A DNA stretch of 45,240 nt from Aeriscardovia sp. GTDB lineage: Bacteria; Actinomycetota; Actinomycetes; Actinomycetales; Bifidobacteriaceae. Every line of letters starts with the position of its first letter. Position 1 is the first letter of the stretch. The stretch is from assembly GCA_017632855.1 (NCBI GenBank), contig JAGBQM010000026.1, positions 1 through 45,240 on the forward strand, read 5' to 3'. The notes below the pieces were generated by a model. That model worked only from the letters and a program-made list of their open reading frames with translations, was not told where the DNA came from and ran no database searches. The translations under genes and the position numbers were made by a program. Of this stretch, positions 40,961-45,240 are shown in pieces.

Positions 40961-43139
40961 TCTGGGTTTACAAGGCGTTGTTTTTCACAATGATGGCCTT
41001 TTTTAAAAAATTTTACAAAATATGTAAAGCGCCTTTTGCATATTTTGTAAATTACGCTTTACAAAATGTAAATTTCAACGCCCTTTTATTTCTCGTATTT
41101 TCCCCATACTCTCAATTTGCAAAGCCTTATCGCTTGTCTTTTAAAAGGCTGCGGCTTGAAGAAAAAACGAAACCTGTTTAAAGCAACGAAATAAGCGAAA
41201 GTAAGGAATGCGCTGCAATGAAAAAAGTAACCCATTTGTTTTTCAAAAAAGGCAAAGTTCCCTGTCGTGTTGATAAGTCGTTGTTTAACTACGAGCGGCC
41301 TTGAGAAAGGATAAAGGGGAAGTTTTCACACTTTGGATTTTATAAACGGCCTAAGGTTTATTTCTTAGGCTCTTCTCCGCCTCAAACTTTATTTCAACCG
41401 GAAGAACTGAGCCATGCTTTAAATTTTCCCTCGTGCCGCCCTGCAAGTTTGGGCCTTTTGCACCCGCAAAAGAGTCTCCCTTTACGGATCTTCCTTATGC
41501 CCTATTAAACTTTTTAACTTGCTTCCTTCCCTTGTGCTTCTTATGAGTTTGCATTGACTTTAATGCATTTGCGATCCTTATCTGTAAAAAGAGCGCAGGC
41601 TGCCTATATCTTGATCTTATGTCCCAGTTTCTGTTCTGCGATCTGCTTGTAGAAGATCAGTTGTGGCTGTCCTCCTATTTCAAGCGGAGCTTCGGTCAAG
41701 TCTCCGGGTGCATATCGAGGTTTTGCAGTCGATTAAGACAAATCGTCCCCATCTTTCCTATAACCTGTCTAGAAAGCAACAGGCGCCCTTTAAAATGACA
41801 TGCAGGTAGGGTTGGGGCGCGCTTAAAGAACCTTCCCTCTCGCATTTTAGGGCTTTTTAGCCCACAGCTTTTCCCGTTAGTCGGTCTTTTACTGCAAATT
41901 AGCCATTCAAATTCCTCTGAATTAAGAACTTTTGGCTTTTTCCATTTTTCTTTATGATTTCATCCCAAAGGAGAAACCGGTCTTCTTCAAACTCCGGGCT
42001 GTAAAACTTCTCCATGGTTTTATACAAGGAGGTTTTTGCTTCGGAGGCAGAAGAGGGTGCAAGTCAAAGTTTTTCATACACAAAGTTTGTTCAAAACCAC
42101 AGGGAAGGGAAATTGCTGAAGTCGAGTTAAAGATTTCTCTGCAAGGGGCGCTTCCGGCTGATTTTTCATCCGAAATGCCCTTTCCTTCCTTTTGGATTTC
42201 TTCTTTGACGCCTTTAAAGAATTCCCTCTCTGAAAAAGCCGTCAGAGCAAATTTTCGCTCACGATTGAAAGATGTTATACGAGTTTTTTGCGCTTTTTTG
42301 CAGGGCAAATGCAGGCATGAATCACAATGCGCCGATTAAAAATTTCCGGAGGGAGGAGCAAACGGGAAAACTTTTAAAGCGACCTTCTGAAGATAAATTT
42401 CATGTAGGCAAAGTTTTCGGCCGAACATATTGCTAAAAACTTTAAAAATAAAATCACGGAAATCTTTAGTAGAAAGCGGGGATTTGAAGTTATTTCAGGC
42501 GTTGCCTTTCCATTTCCGTATCAGATATTTAGCCTCTTTTCCTAAACTAAGGCGTTGTAATTTCGCGCTTCCCACGCCTTTTTAAAATTCAATTTTCTCA
42601 AACGCCTGAGCAGCCAAAGCCTGACGGCGCTCCACATCTAAAACTTGCTTCTAAAGAAAGCGCCTTAAATTGTCTGGCCTTACCCGTCAGCTTGAGGAAA
42701 ACCGCGGCGATTTTGAAGTTGCTTTCTAAGCATCCCCGCCTTTTGGCTTAAAGATCTGGGAAGTTGCATCTCGGCATTTTTGAGGGTTTTTCCCTCTTTA
42801 GGAAAAATGCCTTGCCTTCCCATAAGAATCCCGAAAAAACGGCGCCGGAATTAAAAAAGGCAGCAAAAATTATGCAGGTTAGACAGCGGTCTTTTCTATC
42901 TGCAAGACGATTTGCGATTCGATAAGTTTGCCATGCGGGTAAAAATAACCGGATTCTTACCCGCATTGGCATTCAGCCTTTCGGCCAAACAAGAGGGCTT
43001 TTGCGCTCGGGCATGACCGATTTGTTTTAAAAGGTAAACTTGACAAGTGTATAAATTGGGGATTAAAAGAAATCCCTTGTGTATCCGGAGCGGGCAGGGA
43101 TGAAATGCCCGGTTTCCAGCAATTTGACAGAAATAAAGG
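40961..43139. other. 2.2-kb region without recognisable genes
   Basis: No frame here gives a supported gene. The few open frames (for example 41952-42308 on minus) have no family signature, no ribosome binding site and frequent neighbouring stops. The first 150 bases are very AT-rich and contain the TTTAC/GTAAA repeats. A TTGACA at 43040-43045 with TTAAAA 17 bp downstream may be a promoter for the gene at 43140. The rest looks like decayed DNA whose origin I cannot tell. Confidence 0.6.
41012..41072. repeat. Cluster of TTTAC/GTAAA inverted repeats upstream of the DUF4143 pseudogene
   Basis: TTTACAAAATATG at 41012-41024 is a perfect inverted match to CATATTTTGTAAA at 41039-41051. TTTACAAAATGTAAA at 41058-41072 is itself a TTTAC-N5-GTAAA palindrome, and 41012-41028 is a looser version. 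TGTAAAGCG and CGCTTTACA also mirror each other across the centre. It may be an operator array in the former promoter of the minus-strand pseudogene. Confidence 0.7.
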
Positions 43140-44441
43140 ATGAGCAGTTTAGAAGATTTTGAATATAGCCCGACGGAGGGGGCGGGATCGGCCTCGCTTA
43201 ACCCCTACATGTCGAGCGAAGAAGCGGCCTACGAACAGGCCAGACCCGCATACAGCCCGCACAGACGGCTTTTCAGGCGCTCCAAGAGTTTTGTAGACTC
43301 CCCCTCGCCGGATGAGATACCTTATAAAAAAAGCTTCCCGGTCAGGATAACCAGGCTTGCCGTCACCACGGCTTTTCAGATTTGGGTCGACCTTTCCGCC
43401 GATATCACCGACAGCCTCCACTGGACGCCTAGGGTGGTGCCCTATATCGGTTACGGCACCGAAAAGTATTCGAGGCTGATATGCCGCCTGGTCAGATCCC
43501 CCAGAGGATACGTTCCCGTAAAGATGGGCATGAAAGGGATAAAGGCGGCACTGATGATCCCTGCCCCCCACGTCCCGGTCAAAATAGACATTGACCGCGT
43601 CCCCTTGGAGTCCGTGCAGATAGGTACCTCTTACAAGAGGGACGAAGTGGACCACAAAAAGAACCAGGACGCCAGTCAGGCCGTCTCCGACAGCCACGGG
43701 TACCTCGATCTCATAACTGAAGGCAAAGTCTCCCCCGGAATCCACAAGGTGGTTTACAAAGTGCGGGGGAGAAAGCCCGTGGCCGCCCCCCTCTACACTG
43801 TAGGAAGGAAGGAAAAGATAGGGGTTATTTCCGATATAGACGACACCATCCTCGTCACCGACGTTCCCGATCCCCTGCAGGCCGTTTACAACATGCTGTT
43901 TTTAGATCCCTCCAAAAGAAGGGCCGTTACCGAGATGGCGGAGTTTTACAGGGTCCTTTCAGAAGAGCTTGGGGGCCAGGCCCCCTTCTTCTACCTTTCC
44001 ACGTCCCCTTGGAACGTAGAACCCATGCTACGCTATTTTCTGACCAACAACGGCTTTCCTCCGGGGCCCCTGCTCCTGCGCGACTTCGACCCCAGGCCCA
44101 AGACTTTCATCCCAAACGGGGTAGAGCATAAGCTTGAGTTCTGCAGGCAGCTTATGGACGACTTCCCACACATGCGCTTCATCCTGATAGGGGACAACGG
44201 TCAAAAGGATCCCTTTACCTACGCCAGGATCGCGCGGGAGAACCTTGATAGGATTATAGCCATCGGAATCCGCCAGCTTCAGCCGAAAGAAGGAATACTG
44301 CGCCACTCCCTGCACCCCATGCCCGACGTACCCGTGCCGGTCTTTTACGGACACGGGGGGGCCAACCTCATAAGGACCATGATTCCCTACCTGAGGGTGT
44401 ACATGAAGACCCAAAAGTGGGGAGGAAGGAAGAAGAGGTGA
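43140..44441 (+). CDS. App1-type phosphatase (DUF2183) family protein
   Basis: 433 residues. The haloacid-dehalogenase-like motif SDIDDTIL (DxDxT) lies near residue 232, followed by FYLSTSPWNVEPMLRYFL and PNGVEHKLEF, then ILIGDNGQKDP, which together define the App1 catalytic domain. Yeast App1 is a phosphatidate phosphatase; bacterial members are uncharacterised. An N-terminal domain of about 220 residues is beta-rich and may be the DUF2183-associated domain. No signal peptide is seen. ATG 43140 follows AAAGG with almost no spacing, so the start is uncertain. The stop overlaps the rmuC GTG start (GTGA), so the two are coupled. Confidence 0.87.
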   Translation: MSSLEDFEYSPTEGAGSASLNPYMSSEEAAYEQARPAYSPHRRLFRRSKSFVDSPSPDEIPYKKSFPVRITRLAVTTAFQIWVDLSADITDSLHWTPRVVPYIGYGTEKYSRLICRLVRSPRGYVPVKMGMKGIKAALMIPAPHVPVKIDIDRVPLESVQIGTSYKRDEVDHKKNQDASQAVSDSHGYLDLITEGKVSPGIHKVVYKVRGRKPVAAPLYTVGRKEKIGVISDIDDTILVTDVPDPLQAVYNMLFLDPSKRRAVTEMAEFYRVLSEELGGQAPFFYLSTSPWNVEPMLRYFLTNNGFPPGPLLLRDFDPRPKTFIPNGVEHKLEFCRQLMDDFPHMRFILIGDNGQKDPFTYARIARENLDRIIAIGIRQLQPKEGILRHSLHPMPDVPVPVFYGHGGANLIRTMIPYLRVYMKTQKWGGRKKR

Positions 44442-45240
44442 CAGCCCTCTACATAGTGATCGCGGGAGCCTGCTGCATGGTTGCAGGGTTTTTGATCGGG
44501 TTCTTTTTAAGGCCGCAAAAGAAAGCCGCTGAAGGCTCCGGCTCTGCGTCTGAAAAAGAATCCGGACAGCTCGAAAGCGATCTTGAAAAAAAGGAGGAAG
44601 AGGCCGTGGCCCTGAAAAGCTCCCTGGAAGATCTGAGGAGCAAAAAAGAGGACCTGGCCCGGGAAAACGCGGCCCTGTCGGCAAAGTGCAGCGCCCTTGA
44701 GGAAAGGGTCGCGGATCTTAAAGATGACATTGCCAAGTACGAGGCCGACTTTAAAGAGCATCTGAAGAGTCAGAAGGAGGAGAGGGAGGCCGCAGAGGAG
44801 CGTCTGCGCTCCTCAATAAAGGAAGAATTTGAAAAGAGCCGTCAGACCCAAAAGGATGCCGAGAACCGACAGGCAGAAGATGGACAAAAGCGCGCTGACA
44901 GGCAAATCGAAATCCTGCAGAATTTGGAACCTCTCAAGGAGGACATCGCCGCCCTGCGCAAAAAGCTGGGAGACATTGAAGAGGGGAGGCAGGGCGAAGT
45001 CGGAGAGCTTAAGGAGAGCATAGAGGACTTAAGGCGCGTAGAACAGACGATTTCGGAAGAGAATAGGAACTTTTCCAGCCTTTTGAACAACAACCAGCTC
45101 CGCGGCCGCTGGGGCGAAGTGCAGCTCGAAAACCTCGTGGAAAAGTGCGGGATGCAGGAGCATGTGGACTTTGACACCCAGCTCACCCTTCCGGGGGAGG
45201 ACAAGAAGGGGCGCCCGGACCTTGTAGTGATGTTCCCTGA
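44438..45240 (+). CDS. rmuC: DNA recombination protein RmuC, 5' part (runs off the window)
   Basis: 267 codons are present. A membrane helix lies at about 3-25 (YIVIAGACCMVAGFLIGFF), then a long heptad-like coiled coil to about 205, rich in Glu, Lys and Leu. The RmuC domain begins with NNNQLRGRWGEVQLENLVEK, CGMQEHVDF and RPDLVVMFP, all matching the family. RmuC limits DNA inversions at short inverted repeats in E. coli and has a nuclease-like core. GTG 44438 follows GGAGGAAGGAAG and overlaps the App1 stop by 4 nt. The catalytic core is beyond the window edge. Confidence 0.9.
   Translation, partial: MTALYIVIAGACCMVAGFLIGFFLRPQKKAAEGSGSASEKESGQLESDLEKKEEEAVALKSSLEDLRSKKEDLARENAALSAKCSALEERVADLKDDIAKYEADFKEHLKSQKEEREAAEERLRSSIKEEFEKSRQTQKDAENRQAEDGQKRADRQIEILQNLEPLKEDIAALRKKLGDIEEGRQGEVGELKESIEDLRRVEQTISEENRNFSSLLNNNQLRGRWGEVQLENLVEKCGMQEHVDFDTQLTLPGEDKKGRPDLVVMFP

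Noticed and set aside
41952..42308. 118-codon minus-strand open frame in the gene-poor region
   Set aside because: It has no ribosome binding site and no recognisable family. A similarly long frame lies opposite it, so it is probably chance.

Overview
The window looks like chromosomal DNA of an actinobacterium, most probably a member of the Bifidobacteriaceae (Scardovia/Aeriscardovia-like). The reasons are a DUF3052 gene, a DUF3107 gene, a DUF2342 metalloprotease-family gene beside a UvrD-type helicase and a YlbL-like Lon peptidase, a GlfT2/Glf galactofuran gene set, a C69 dipeptidase, a short actinobacterial-type SRP RNA and the topA-tmk-holB order. The taxon is inferred from gene content, not from a search. 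Arginine AGG and isoleucine ATA codons are conspicuously common.

Layout. 1-12250 is a cell-surface glycan locus: a polytopic GT-C-like membrane protein, a DPM1/GtrB-like family 2 glycosyltransferase, a GlfT2-like galactofuranosyltransferase, an SDR epimerase with a cysteine-rich insertion, an ABC exporter (Wzm/Wzt-like), a second GlfT2-like transferase and, convergently, UDP-galactopyranose mutase. Together they read as a system that makes UDP-Galf, polymerises a galactofuran on a lipid carrier in the cytoplasm and exports it through the ABC transporter. 12264-28600 is housekeeping: SRP RNA, type II-like ileS, a TRIC/UPF0126 membrane protein, then a minus-strand block (degenerate phosphotransferase, DUF3107, VKOR), a compact UvrD-like helicase, a DUF2342 protein without its zinc motif, a YlbL-like Lon peptidase, DUF3052, a PAP2 phosphatase, topA, tmk, holB and a PEBP-family protein.

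28600-39480 carries a probable gene remnant, a C69 dipeptidase, a strongly diverged formate-tetrahydrofolate ligase-like protein, tRNA-Lys(CTT), a membrane protein with repeated TQxI motifs, a G5/lysozyme-like secreted protein behind thioredoxin, a second GT-C-like paralogue and an APC antiporter. 39480-43139 is a 3.7-kb decayed region with a frameshifted DUF4143 ATPase pseudogene and a cluster of TTTAC/GTAAA inverted repeats. The window ends with an App1-type phosphatase coupled to the 5' part of rmuC.

The most unusual aspects are the cysteine-rich epimerase inside the galactofuran operon and a series of proteins that keep their family fold signature while missing catalytic residues (phosphotransferase, DUF2342, formate-THF ligase). 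No insertion sequence, CRISPR array or prophage was seen.
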